Below are positions 36,082 through 47,677 of a stretch of DNA of 64,000 nucleotides, piece after piece. A program made the translations under genes and the position numbers. This DNA comes from Anaeramoeba flamelloides (taxonomy: Eukaryota > Metamonada > Anaeramoebidae). The stretch covers positions 6,143,001-6,207,000 of the forward strand of contig JANTQA010000070.1 of assembly GCA_027625915.1 (NCBI GenBank), given 5' to 3'. Under the pieces are notes generated by a model. It saw only the letters and a list, made by a program, of their open reading frames with translations, was not told the origin of the DNA and did no database searches. Position 1 is the first letter of the stretch. Every line of letters starts with the position of its first letter.

Positions 36082-37912
36082 TAATAACAATTAGAATTTT
36101 TTATTTTTTATTTTTTATTATTTGGTAAAAATTTGATAAAATAAATGGAAGTTTATAATATCAAAGAAATTACTAATAGAATAGTCACATCATTACATAT
36201 ATATATTTATATTCTTATTTGTCTTGAGAAATTTTAGATAGAGATTTAGTCAGGATATGTGTATATCTATATATTGGATTATCTTTATAAAGTGATTAAA
36301 TTTGATTAAACAAAGCAAATAAATTATTTATATCTTTATATGATTTTTGTTTTTTTTTTTTATTTCCTCTTTTCTGATAGTCTTGGAAAGTAAATTAAAT
36401 ATGCATTTTATTTATCTCTTAATGGTATAGTCACTTATCATGGATTTGTTTCATATTCGTGGTGCGGTTTACCACGAAAAATGGTATTGTGAAATTTAAC
36501 CTCTTTTTAGTTGAAAAAATTCAAAGAACAAAAATAAATTTTCATAGATTCTCAATTTTATAAATTAAAATAATTCACAAAAAACTAATTGGTCTCTCAA
36601 TGACAGAAATTCAATTAACGAAAAAAAGCAGTTTCTCTAGATCTTCAATCCCAAAAAAATTCAATTCACAAAAAAATTTCAAAGAATTCTCAAACTCAAA
36701 AAATCATTTTTTAAAAAAAAAATTACTTGTTTTCTTGTTTGGTATTTTCTCAAATGCTCAAATTTCTTTATTTTGAAACAAATTGCTTTCTTTCAGTTCA
36801 AAATCAATTTGATTCAATTTAAAAGAATTTTCTTTTGTATTGAAAGCCTCTCTATTTTGATCAAAGTAAGACTTTTATTCCATTATTTTGATAAAAATAA
36901 CTCATTAAAAAAATGAAAAAAAACCATATTACATCTCAAAAAAAAAAAAAAAAAAAAAGATTATTACTTTGAAACTGGTAAAAAAGTATTATTCAAAATT
37001 ATATTTCACAGGCTTTCAAATTGGAAATTGAGTGTTACACTGTGGATTTTTTTTTTCTAAAACTGTAAATTTTTATCATTGGTAATGTTTGGAAATCAAT
37101 CGTGTGTCACGTGTTGGTTTGTTTTTAAATGGTATTAATTCTTCCTAAAAATTAGTCAAATTCTTTTTTACAGTACTTACTCAAATCTAACGTATATTTT
37201 TATTCTGAAATTGATAAATAGAAAAAAGAGTATTACATATAGACTTTTTTGGGTTGGGGATTCAAAAATATGAATATGAAGGTTAAAGTTATTAAAATAA
37301 CGATTTTTTTTTTCGGTTCCAGATTTCCAATTTATTACAGAAAAGGAACAAACATAAAATTGTCAGAATTATCAACAATGAAGCTTATTACAATCCCATT
37401 GATGAAAAAAGACAAATAACTATGTAATTGTTAGTTGCTATGAAATTCCTTCAAATAATTTTCAAAAAACCTATTTATTAATTATTATGATTTGAGAATT
37501 ATGGGATTCTATTTAAAACCAAATTTAAACAAGAAATAAGTTGAGTTTTATCATTGAAATTAAAAAAAGAATTATTTGATTCCATTAAATCAAAAAAAGA
37601 ATTATTTTCGGTTTGTTAAAAAAAAATAATCAAAATGTGAACCCTTATAATAGCGCGATCATTATTGTCATTAGAAAATTAAATGATATGTAAAATTAGA
37701 ATCAAAATGAAAATATATATTGAATAATGTAAAATAAGAATTAAATTTTTGGTTTTCTTTTTGTGTTTATTTTTTTTCTCATATTCGTATTTTAAAAAAA
37801 ATAAATTTATATTTGTTTGTCAATTTAGATTAAAAATTAAAATAAATAAAATTAAAATAAATAAAAAAAAATAAAAAAAAGCAAAAGCGTTTAGTTTAAT
37901 GTTTTTGAATAT
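36082..37912. other. Intergenic stretch between convergent RRS1 and CK2 beta
   Basis: The two genes point toward each other, so 3' ends face this interval. It contains an isolated perfect hairpin at 36457-36479, a (TA)n tract near 36200 and a long A tract at about 36940-36958. No gene was seen. Confidence 0.5.
36457..36479. other. Perfect 8-bp hairpin
   Basis: TTCGTGGT and ACCACGAA pair perfectly around a 7-base loop (gcggttt), in a locally GC-richer patch about 375 bp after the RRS1 stop. It could be a structured RNA element or chance. No known RNA family is recognised. Confidence 0.35.
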
Positions 37913-40900
37913 TTATTTTTCTTCCTTATTAAATTCTTCTTCATTTTCTTCCTTTTTTTGATTGTTTATTTCTTCTTCTTCTTCTTTGTTAATTTCATTT
38001 TCCAATTCTGTTTTATTAATTTTAGGATCAATAATTTCTGGTTTATATTCTTGTGGTGGTTTCATTGGTCTCATTTTTTTTCTAGTATTGAGTAGTAAAT
38101 GGGGAAATGTTGTACCAAAATAAGCACCATCGATTTTTCTATATCTTAGCTTGGGCAAATACAAATCTCTACATTTTGGACAATATATTTTAAGTGTGTC
38201 CTTTATTATTATAATAATTTATTTTAATAATATTTTGTTTTTTTTTTCAAAAATTGAATTTCGATGTGTCAAAATTTTTGTATTGGAGTTTAGTATTAAA
38301 AAAAAAAAAAAAAAAAAAAAAGTGGGTTTAAATTAAGAACTGGTGATAAAAATAATGTAAAATGGTTTCGAGAAAACAATTTAATATATATATATATATA
38401 AATTATCATTTTCATTCAAGTAATTTATATTTTCTGAATGAAAATAATGAAAAGACAAAAATCGAAGAATAAAAGAGTTCAATTATAGAGAATTAAAATT
38501 TTTAAACACTGTTTTATGAATTCAAATTTTGTAATTTTATAATCTTTCAGTGTTTTTTTTTTTTTTGTTGTTGTCTTTTTAAATATCTTTTTTAATCTTG
38601 TTTCTGAAATTTTTGGAAAGTATTTTATTTTTTTTTCAAAAAAAAATATTCAAAGTAGTGTTCTCTCAAGATAAAAAATGTGTTTTAACAGTTATAAATA
38701 TAAACGAGCAATGTCTTTAAATATTATTTCTTTGGATTTATATAATCAAACTTCCTATTTCTTTTAATAATTCATTATTTTATTTTTTTCCAATTTTTCC
38801 CCCGAGCTGAATCTTCAATTTCTTGGGAAGAAGAGTTACAAAGGAAAAAGATCAAGTGGTTACTTGCTAAATATTGAGGATACTGAAACACAAAAGTATG
38901 GGTATCTTGAAAATAAAAACGAAAAAGCAAAGGCAAAAAATATCAAAGGTTTAAAGTAAATCAGATCAAAAAGATTAAAAAGAAAAAAGAAATCTCAACA
39001 ATTAAACAGCGATTACCACCCAAATGAACATTCAGGATTAATTAACAAATTAAATAAAATTAATCAAAAGTATTGTGGCTGTGATTTTGGTTTTCTTAAT
39101 TAAAGATAATAATTTTTTTTTTTTATTATTTTTACTAATTGATCCTTATAAATACTTTTAAATTAATTTCCATTTTTTTCTTTTTCTTTTTTCCTTTTTC
39201 CTTTTCAATTTTTTGCTTTTTAATTTTTCAAACATAAAAAAAAAATTATGTATGTCTTACCCTTATAAAATCGTGAAATCTATGATTTTAGACTTTTATT
39301 TCCTTGAAGTAATTTAAGTAAAAGAATATCTAGAGTGTAATTTACACTTCTACAATAATGATATTCGATAAAAAATAATGAATTATTAAAAATCTTGCAA
39401 ATTTAAAGTGTGAATTAAAATTGTAATTTTAAATAATCATTGAATAAAACTTGATCTTTCAAACAAAAGGTCGTTTGTAGTAATAAGTGTGTATATAAAG
39501 CAGGTTTGTTTTAATTTTTTCAAAAAAAAATATCACTCTTCATCCACATTTATTATTTTCAAAAAAAAAGATTTTATCATTAGAATGAAATAGTTTATTT
39601 AATTTAGAATAGAATTAAATTTGTTTTGAGATTACTATGATTTTCCAATTAAAAAACGAAAATTTTTGGTTCACATTCCACAATATTTTTCTCGTTTATA
39701 AGTTTGAAGAAAACCAAAAGATCTTTACAACATCGTTGAGAAATGATATTTTCAGACATTAAATGAAACTTCCTTCGTGAACTCTAAGACATAATTTTTA
39801 CTATACTCGTTTGGTTGTGACAGTAATAATTAATATACATTTTGGAAATTGAAATAAAAATTTTCATTTATTAATTGGAAAATAACAGTAAACAAAAAAT
39901 AATAAGAGAAAGAACGGGGAGTTTTTATAATCTAAAGGTCAGGAGTAGAGTATTGAAAAAAATATCTGACACGAAAATACCCCCTGACAAGATTTTTAAT
40001 TGTTAATACTGATAAATTCAAATAAAAATCTAAAAAATTTTTACTTCTATTTCCATTTTTGAAATTATTTTACACAAAATTTTGAAGAAAGCATTCTATT
40101 GATTTAAATGCTAAGAAAACTTTTTAAAATTGGTTTGATTTTCAAAAAATTCTTTCTCTTGAGTTGTTTTCAAAGTTAAGCTTCTAAATTACAAAAATGG
40201 AAATTGATCTAAAAATTTTATTCGATTTATTTGAATTTATCAGTATTAGTAAAATTGTTGTGTAATTGCAAATATTTAAAATCAAATCCTTTTTATAAAT
40301 AACCAAATTTTTTATGAACTAAGTAATAAACCTATCAAATGTTCATTAAAGTCGGGTGCCTATAGAGTATTCAAGTAATTGTTTGGTAGCATAAGTAGAT
40401 CTACTCATTTTGAAAAAACAATCGAGTTTTATTGAGGTTTGTTTTGAATTTCGAAAAGGATAATTTTTATTCTCGTTTTTTGATTGACTGGATAGTGTTT
40501 TGAACAAGTATAATTCAATTAATCATTATTTTAATCAGTGGGTGAGTTATAATTTTAAAAGTTTTGATCCATAAAAAAAAAAGATTTGATTTTAAATAAA
40601 AGAAATTACACACCAGTTTTCCATAATATTCAAAATTAAAAATCTTTTCCTGGGATTATTTTCATGTCAGGTATTTTTTTTCAATGTTCTACGCCCAATT
40701 TAAGATTAAAAGCTACCATATTTTTTTGTTTTTTTCATGAAAAAAAGAGAATTGTTTTTTTTTCAAAATGATTCACAAATTTTTTTTCTGTTATTTGAAA
40801 TTTAGGTGAATATTTCCCAGACAATTTAACTTGTAAAATATCATTCAGAGAACTTTTTAGTTGGTAAAAATAAAGTTAGTCATTCGATAAATCCTGGAAA

Positions 40901-41699
40901 TGAAGAAAGAAAAAGAAAGCGTAGTATTGGAGCGGTGTTTACAGCTGTCTTAAAAAGGCGAGAACTAAAAGTTTTATAAAAAGTGTTTGTCAAACAATAC
41001 CATTCACTCTTTTAGGTTTTTTGAGTATCAGTTTTCAAAAACTTTTTGTAAACACTTTTTTTACATGGACGTTGTTGTTGTTTAATTTTGTTTTTCAAGA
41101 TCCAAAGTTAATTTTGTGTGAAATAAAACGAACAAAAAACAAAAATAAAAAAAAAAACAAAAAGAAAATTACCCTTTTTGGTTCATCATAAAGACCAACA
41201 GGAAGGCACGGTTGTCTCTTACAAAAAACATTTGGACACTTTCCAAAGATACCTGCTCTATATTTTTTCGCCATTCTCCTCATTCCTTCGTCGGTAACAA
41301 TATAACGGGAATGGATCAAGCCATACAAATATTCAGTATCTTGTTCAATTTCAAGAACTTTCTCTTCTGACAGTTTTTCTACAAGAAAAAAAAAGTACCA
41401 GAAGTAGGTTAAAAAAAAAGAAAAGCAATAAAAAAAAAAATTTCTTTGTATTTCTTTGTTAATGGAATCAAGGGAAATTTCTAAGGGACGTTCAAACCTA
41501 AATCGAGTTTGTTTGTATTTCTAATTAATTTGAGTGCTGTTTTATAGTATCGAACTTGTTGGCGTAGACCTGTAAGATTAAAATTTGAATTTACATATTC
41601 CTCGTCTATTAAACAAAAGAATTCATTACCGCGCTTATCACAAAACGTTTCTACCCAATCGTATTCGTCTTGATCAGAATCAGAATCAGTTCTTGACAT
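37913..41699 (-). CDS. CSNK2B: Casein kinase II regulatory subunit beta
   Basis: Regulatory subunit of protein kinase CK2. Beta dimers bridge two catalytic alpha subunits and help choose substrates (known). Exons on the minus strand are 41699-41498, 41378-41173 and 38200-37913, giving 231 residues. The introns are 119 nt (phase 1) and 2972 nt (phase 0). Diagnostic segments are WVETFCDKRGNEFFCLIDEE near the N-terminus, FNLTGL, YLYGLIHSRYIVTDEGM, and the zinc-finger cysteines C115, C120, C143 and C146. These have the same 5/23/3 spacing as human C109, C114, C137 and C140, followed by DGAYFGTTFPHLLL. The exon 2-3 junction falls inside the finger and keeps that spacing exactly. The acidic loop between FNLTGL and YLYGL is weaker than in animals. 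The C-terminus is a long acidic Glu/Lys/Asn tail replacing the animal tail. The ATG at 41699 starts MSRTDSDSD, with acidic serines suited to CK2 autophosphorylation. Confidence 0.95.
38660..39115 (+). pseudogene. Coding-like remnant inside CK2 beta intron 2
   Basis: Plus-strand stretches with protein-like codons lie inside the minus-strand intron. Examples are ESSISWEEELQRKKIKWLLA near 38808-38868 and HPNEHSGLINKLNKINQKYC near 39020-39085, the latter ending CGCDFGFLN. Stops separate them and no family is recognised. It may be a decayed host gene or element piece. Confidence 0.25.
39633..39890. mobile_element. 258-bp MITE, TTTTCCAATT family, copy 1
   Basis: The left end TACTATGATTTTCCAATTAA and the right end, read inward, TACTGTTATTTTCCAATTAA, give inverted repeats of about 45 bp. 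It aligns end to end with 44683-44943. TA lies at each edge. It sits in the long CK2 beta intron. Confidence 0.8.
39946..40691. mobile_element. TAGAGCAGTG-type MITE, copy C (with insertion)
   Basis: Inverted ends TAGAGTATTGAAAAAAATAT and, from the right, TAGAACATTGAAAAAAAATA. The interior from about 40245 aligns with copy A. It is 746 bp long only because a 239-bp element (40007-40245) sits in its left part. Without that it is about 509 bp, close to copies A and B. Confidence 0.85.
40007..40245. mobile_element. 239-bp MITE nested in copy C
   Basis: Ends TACTGATAAATTCAAATAAA and, inward from the right, TACTGATAAATTCAAATAAA, with arms continuing through a ctaaaaat...atttccattt stretch. Removing it with one TA gives attgttaaTAttagtaaaat, which is the uninterrupted sequence of copies A and B. 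A relative is at about 51690-51947. Confidence 0.9.
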
Positions 41700-41847
41700 T
41701 ATTACTATTTGTTTCAAAAGAAAAAAAAGGAAAAAAATGATATTCGAATTCTTTTCTTTATCAAAATTTTGTTTTTTATTAGAATCCTTACAGAGATCAT
41801 TTTTTTAATACATTTTATTTTTTAAGGTTTGTTTCTGGTTGTTATCC

Positions 41848-42290
41848 CCAAAAAAAGGGTCAAGTCGATTTGAATTGTAAGATTGTAGTGAAAAAGGACA
41901 TTTTTTCAACTATTTAAATCTCTTATTTCTTATTGATCAACGAACATTCTACGACAATTGAAATAACTTAAACGGAAGTAGTACTTATTGTTAAACTCTT
42001 CAGGTCAATTTCAGATGAATAGAAAAATTGCGGTTCATCAAAAAAATCATTTTTACTAAGGTTTAATATTAAAATTTTAATTTTGAAAATTGAAAATACT
42101 TTCATTTTGGTTTACTATGGAAAATTCGATTTTTATTTAGATTCAAATATGCAATTTGATTTTTGGGGTTGAGTTTTTATTTTAAAAATGTTTTTATAAT
42201 TAAAGTTAAGAAATATTTGAAGATGAGAAATTTTTTACTAGCATTTAATAATTAATCTATCACTGGTATTTTTTTTTTATTTTAGAATTT
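41848..42290. repeat. AAATATCAAAT-family repeat, copy 3
   Basis: Aligns with 3345-3805 over tcaagtcgatttgaattgta, tttttactaaggttta and the following T-rich block. The right terminus is not clear. It begins about 150 bp upstream of the CK2 beta start. Confidence 0.45.
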
Positions 42291-44425
42291 TTATCTGAAA
42301 GGTTCCATTTTATTTATTTATTTAATGATAAAAGGAATAGGTAATAAAAGAAAGAATATAACAAATAAATAAATAAAAATTAATATATTTTATGACCTTT
42401 TTATTATGGAATTGTTGAACCTATGAAAATTAATGGCAAAATCTTGATATCTAAATTCTAAAAAAATTATATATGTATTAAATTAAAAAAGACCAATGTT
42501 TTATATTTAAAAAAAAAAAAAAAAGACACAATGTCTTTATAAGACCTAATTGATAATAAACATATTTTTGAGTCTTTTAGAAAATTCTTAAATAAAAATC
42601 AAGTGGTGTAGGACAAACCGGGGGTTTAATAACCCTCTCAAAAATAACAAAATGAAAGAAAATAAAAAAATTAAATAAACAAACCAACATATTTTTTTAC
42701 AGATAAAAAAATATTATTGTTTTTAAATTGTAACATTTTGTTTCCAAAAAAAATTGCTGAATATTTTAATATTTTAATTTCTAACAAAATTAATGAATGG
42801 TTTTAAACGGTTAGCTGTGTTCTCAAATAAAGGTAAATTATTAGGCTTTCTTTTATAATCTCCTCCTAATTTACTTTTATTTCTTAATTTTTATTAAATT
42901 TACTATAGTAAATGATTGCTGTTAAAACTTTTTTTTTTATTTCTAAAATTATCAAACCTTTTTTTTTGGATTTTTTTTTTAATTTTTAAAAAGAAAAATT
43001 GAATTTCAATTTTAATTTTTTCCCTAAATTTTAATTAGTGTGTTAATTCCTATTCTAAAGTTTGATTTATTACTCGATATATAATTATTTGTATTCCTTG
43101 GTTTATCATAAAAACCATATTAAAAAATAATTTAGATCTTTAAATTTTTTCTCTTTTTTTTTAAAGTTAATTTTTTCATTATAATACTGAATATTTCAGT
43201 AATCAACAAAATAATAAAAAATTAATTTTATTATATTCAAGGATTTATTTTTTTTACTTTATGGGTTGTTATTATCCATATGCTGAATGTATAAGATAGC
43301 TATGTATTTTTTTTTAAACTCAAACATTTTCTTTGGAAAAATTTAACTATATAATTCCTCATAACTACTGATAAGAAAGAGATTAGAACTCTCAAAAGTT
43401 TAGGATAGTATTGCAGACACTGTGGGAAGATTTTGGGAAATCCTCTAGTAATTAGGCAAAGTTTGGGAATTTTCTGATCTTCTTTTTTTGAATTCTAATT
43501 GGGTAAAATAATTTGTATTTTACTAATAAATTCTACTTTAAAAATGTTATTTAAAGTTATTTTCGAAGAGTTTGAACAAAAAATTTTGCCATTTTTTAAT
43601 CTTATAAATATATAAGATTTGAAGCACTCAAGGATTTACAACATTGGAAAATTAATTTGGTTCAAGCAACTTAATTATTTGATCAATAGACAACAAAGAA
43701 AAAAGTCCATCAACTTTCTTGTAAAGGTTGGAAATTTAATGAATTCTCATTCTTTGTTTAAAAGTAATAGCTAAAATCAAACAACGTTTTTCGTTTTTGG
43801 TTCGAAAGAAATCAATCTCATTTTTAAAAAATAAAAAACGTTTGATCTCTTTTTTCTTCGAAAAAGGGAGAGAAGAGACCATTTATAAAAGATTTTCAAA
43901 AGATGTGAAAAAAACATTTACCAATTTAAGAAAGTAGAAAAAAAAAAAAACATTTTTTTTACTACGTCAAGTCAAGAAATTTTGGAGAGGAATGCTGAAA
44001 ATTAGTTACTGTTAAGAACACACAATATACGCAGGTTTTATGTTTGATTGGCTTCGGATGTTTCTTAATAAGCGTAAAATACAAGAGTAAATAGAAACTC
44101 ATTGAAAAGTTAGCGATCTAGTTTGTCTCTGTGGGATTTTAAACCAAGTTTTATCCTTAATGGATGAAAATGTAACCTTTAAATTCAATGTTTACAATGA
44201 ATCCATTGGTATACAAAAGATCCTTTGAAAAACAAGTTCTTCGAAGTACCATTAAAAAATAACAAATTAGTTGTATTGGGCAAAATATGTTTCTTTGTTT
44301 TCGTTTGTTTGTTTTTTTATTGTTTTCGATCCCAAGTTAAAAAATAAATAGCATCTCATATTGTTTCATTTGTTCAACAATCACCAGTTATATTTCCTCG
44401 TTTTGGTTCTCCTTCCAGACTCAAA
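42291..44425. other. AT-rich intergenic stretch
   Basis: No gene, RNA or clear repeat unit recognised. Slightly richer composition near 43380-43480 and 44000-44200 has no open frame worth reporting. Confidence 0.4.
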
Positions 44426-44520
44426 ATATGATATTGTTCTAGTGCTAAGATTATATTAATCGTCGTTCTTCGAACTCCTCAACATAATCTTATATCACTT
44501 CGAACAATATCATATTTCTT
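44420..44520. repeat. Imperfect foldback repeat
   Basis: aaaatatgatattgttctag and, about 60 bp on, cgaacaatatcatatttctt form long complementary arms. An inner pair (taagattat / ataatctta) continues the stem. The hairpin of about 100 nt is GC-richer at its loop (cgtcgttcttcgaactcctc). It may be a small foldback element or a structured RNA. Confidence 0.5.
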
Positions 44521-44682
44521 GTTCTTCCAGGCCAAACTCGTAACATAACAAGGAGATTGTTTCCAAATCAAAACAATAAAGACAGATATTGGGTGTGGGT
44601 GTTATTTGGAACAAAAAAATACTTGTCAAAAATGATTATTATGAAAAATCAAACAGTTTGATATATTAAATATGATTTTGAA

Positions 44683-44943
44683 TACTATTATTTTCCAATT
44701 AAAAAATGAAATTTTTTAGTTCACATCCCAAAATATTTTTTTAGTTTATAAGTTGAGAAAAATCCAAATATCTTTACAAAACCAAAGGGGTTTAGAAAAG
44801 ATATTTTTGTATAATAATGAAACTTCCATAGTTAACTAATAAAAAAATTTTTTACTCTGGTAAATTGATTTTAACAGTAATAATTAATATACATTTTGGG
44901 AATTGAAATAAAAATTTTTATTTATTAATTGAAAAATAACAGT
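44683..44943. mobile_element. 261-bp MITE, TTTTCCAATT family, copy 2
   Basis: Begins TACTATTATTTTCCAATTAA, and its right end is the reverse complement of the same motif. It is collinear with 39633-39890 in the same orientation, with small indels. Confidence 0.8.
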
Positions 44944-45250
44944 TTGAAGGCATGATTAAAAAAATATATTTAATATTAAAGGGGTTGGAGAACCAAAATA
45001 AGTTGTTAGATCTTAGTGTTGAATACAAAATAATTGTTTAAAGGAAACACTTTGATCATTTTGTTGCTAATTTTAATATGCCTACAACAACTAAAAAAAA
45101 AAAAAATAAAAAATATGATTGTTAAAATAATAAAGTAAAAAGAGTTCAACTCAAAGAATATCAAAACATAAATTCAGAATTTGTTTAATAAGGGTATTTA
45201 TTTTATAATTATTTCAAATTTAAAAGTTTTTAGAAATATATTCAATAAAA

Positions 45251-46315
45251 TTAGTTCTTTCTCTTTTTTTTTTTTGTTTGTTTCACTTTTCCTTCTTTTT
45301 TATTCTTTTTTTTGTCCGTTTTCTTTTTTATCTGATCTTCTTCACTTTCTTCTTCACTTTCTTCTTCGCTTTCTTCATCACTTGAGGTTTTTGGTTCTTC
45401 CCTTACCCATTTTGATTTACTAACAACTTCCTCGCTGTCTTCTGAATCCAGGGCAAAGTCACTATCAGACTCCTCATCAACATCCCATTCATCATCACTT
45501 GACTCTTCCGATTCTGATTCTGATTCTGATCCGGATTCTGATTGGGAATTTTCGTTTTCAGACGATCCAGATCCTTCAGATTTTTTTGTTGTTTTCTTAT
45601 CTTCGTCATCTTCCTTTGAATCTTTTTTTTCTTCATCTTTTTCTTCTTTTTCATCTTTTTCTTTTTCATCTTTTTTGTCTTCTTTTGTGTCTTCTTTATT
45701 GTCTTCTTTTTCATTACTTTTGGATTTATCTTTTTTTTCTTCTTCTTCTGATTCTTCTTCCGATTCACTATTGTCCCAGACTGTTGTGTCGATGGTAAAA
45801 TTTGGTTTACTCCTTCTTCTTAGTCTTGAACTCATTATATTTGTGGTATCCAACTCCCTCAATTCTTGTTTTTTTTCTAATTTTTCCTTCACCTTTTTAG
45901 CAGTTTTGATAGAGAGAGAATTTGTTTCAATCTTTTCTTTTTTCAACATTTTTTCAAGTTTTCTGATTTGTTTTTTTGTCGAATACTTGTTCAACCCCCT
46001 TAATTTTGCAGACCATCCAATGTTCTTAAAAAATGTACGTAGTCGATCTACACGGTTCTCTGAAGGAGACTTTTTTTTAGTTCTTTTCTTTCGTTTCCTT
46101 GAATGTTTTTTTTTGGCTTCTTCTTCTTTCTTCTCCTTTTCAATCATTTTCTTGTAGGTGGAGAGGATTATTGGCTTGATTTTCTTCAATTTGATTTCTT
46201 TTTTGGAAAATCCTGCTTTTTTTAATGCAGCCTGAATGTCTTTGATTTTCAGATCATTTTTATCGTCAAGTTTGTTTAATTTTTCAGCAATCACTTTTTT
46301 TATTTTTTTTGACAT
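45251..46315 (-). CDS. HIRIP3-like acidic histone-chaperone candidate
   Basis: Single-exon gene for a 354-residue, highly charged protein. Residues 1-60 are a lysine-rich, helical N-terminal segment. Residues 88-170 (RVDRLRTFFKNIGWSAKLRG, then a linker and KKQELRELDTTNIMSSRLRR) resemble the conserved C-terminal block of HIRIP3, where ...ASLDVANIISGSGRPRR follows a similar helix pair. That block contains the CHZ-type H2A-H2B binding region. Residues 181-325 are Glu/Asp/Ser/Lys repeats with many SESE and SDDE CK2-type sites, followed by a basic KKKTDKKKNKK tail. In the family the block is C-terminal, whereas here the acidic region follows it. A nuclear histone-binding role is inferred from the conserved block. 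The strength of the match cannot be tested without a search. The ATG at 46315 begins the only long frame. Ends in TAA. Confidence 0.65.
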   Translation of the reverse strand: MSKKIKKVIAEKLNKLDDKNDLKIKDIQAALKKAGFSKKEIKLKKIKPIILSTYKKMIEKEKKEEEAKKKHSRKRKKRTKKKSPSENRVDRLRTFFKNIGWSAKLRGLNKYSTKKQIRKLEKMLKKEKIETNSLSIKTAKKVKEKLEKKQELRELDTTNIMSSRLRRRSKPNFTIDTTVWDNSESEEESEEEEKKDKSKSNEKEDNKEDTKEDKKDEKEKDEKEEKDEEKKDSKEDDEDKKTTKKSEGSGSSENENSQSESGSESESESEESSDDEWDVDEESDSDFALDSEDSEEVVSKSKWVREEPKTSSDEESEEESEEESEEDQIKKKTDKKKNKKEGKVKQTKKKKRKN

Positions 46316-47677
46316 TTGAGAATATTTGTTTTGGAATAACTTTCGAGATAAAAGGTTTTTATAAAAAAATAAGATTAATAAAAATGAAAGAGTATTTTAA
46401 TTCTTTCAGAAAAAAAATTTAACGTATTTTTCGATTTTACGATTTCTTATTATCATATGAGATGGTTTAGGGTGTAACAATTTTTGAGATTTTGTAAGAT
46501 TTAACAGAAAATAACATATTAAATATTTTGAAAAGAATCACAAATCAACTATCCGAAATTAATATAATGATTTAGTCCTGTACTCGGGGTTTTGGAATAT
46601 ATGATGATTGGATCTAATGAAAATTGAATACAATTTAATAGTAAGATTTTAATTGATTTCTTTAACATGAGAAAAGAGCTATTTAAAAGTAATTCAATCA
46701 AAGTGGTCTTTTAAAACTTTGATTTTTCTCGTTTATTAAGAAGAACATAAAGTATTGTATAATTTTTACAAATATACCATTATTTTAATAGTTATTCAGT
46801 AAAATTATTTCTTTTCGAAACCTTCTCTTTTTCTGAATTAAAATAAATCTTTCAAAGTGGTAATTAAGAAGAAAATTTACTGTTTATGAAACTGTTTTTT
46901 AGAGTAATAATTTATTTTGAATTATACTGTTTTAATATAAAATCTAATACTGACTCTCAAATAATTTTTATTTAATTTTTAGGTTTTTTGTGTTTTAACA
47001 ACAAAAATCTTTCTTATTCTTTGATTTAACCTTAATAAAGAGTTAGTAAATGTTTTTCTCGATACTTTGTCTCTACGAACTCTGCGAAAAATGATCGAAA
47101 TAACAATTCAATTGAAAAACTTGTTAAGTTTATTTATTTATTTATTTATAGAAAGGAGTTATTAAAGAAAAATCATCAAATAAAAAAAAGAGAAAGAAGA
47201 AAAATAATTTAAGTATATATAAAAAATAAATTTATCATTTTCGTGACCAATTAGAAACTATCCACACCCTGAATACAGGAGGAGCAAAAACCGGATAGAA
47301 AGATTATCGATTATAGATAAAAATTCCACATTCCATGATTAATAATTGGTATTCCACGACTCTCAGAGTGGGGCACTGAATGCCCGAATTTATATATTTT
47401 TTATTATTTAAAAAAATTTTTGTTTTCACTTTATTTTTATTATTTTTTCTTTATTACCTTAAGTTTTCTAACCATAAGAGCTTTGATAAAAAATTTCCGA
47501 CAAGTGCAGTAAATTTCATAATTTTGATTAGTCATGTTGAAGAGTTTCTGTGTATTTTTTCTAAGAATAACTTTTTCATATAATTTCTTATCTAGAATTT
47601 TTGATAATTTTTTTTTCCATTTGATTCTGATAAATTTATACCTTTCACAATACTAAAAAAACTTGTTAAGTTTTGTA
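46316..47677. other. Intergenic stretch with a GC-richer patch
   Basis: Mostly AT-rich. At about 47255-47390 the composition rises and two small hairpins sit side by side (see the entry at 47346). No gene seen. Confidence 0.4.
47346..47385. other. Two adjacent short hairpins
   Basis: ccacgactctcagagtgg folds with a short stem and gggcactgaatgccc with a 5-bp stem. They lie next to each other in a patch that is GC-rich for this window. Possibly part of an unidentified structured RNA; no tRNA, snRNA or 5S pattern fits. Confidence 0.3.

Noticed and set aside
36421-36450. D-loop-like taatggtatagtcac
   Set aside because: No acceptor, anticodon or T stem can be formed around it.
45403-46157. Plus-strand and second minus-strand open frames overlapping the HIRIP3-like gene (45499-45798, 45675-46157, 45403-45768)
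   Set aside because: They are Leu/Phe/Ser- or Lys-rich shadows of the acidic and lysine-rich repeats in the real frame and show no family features.
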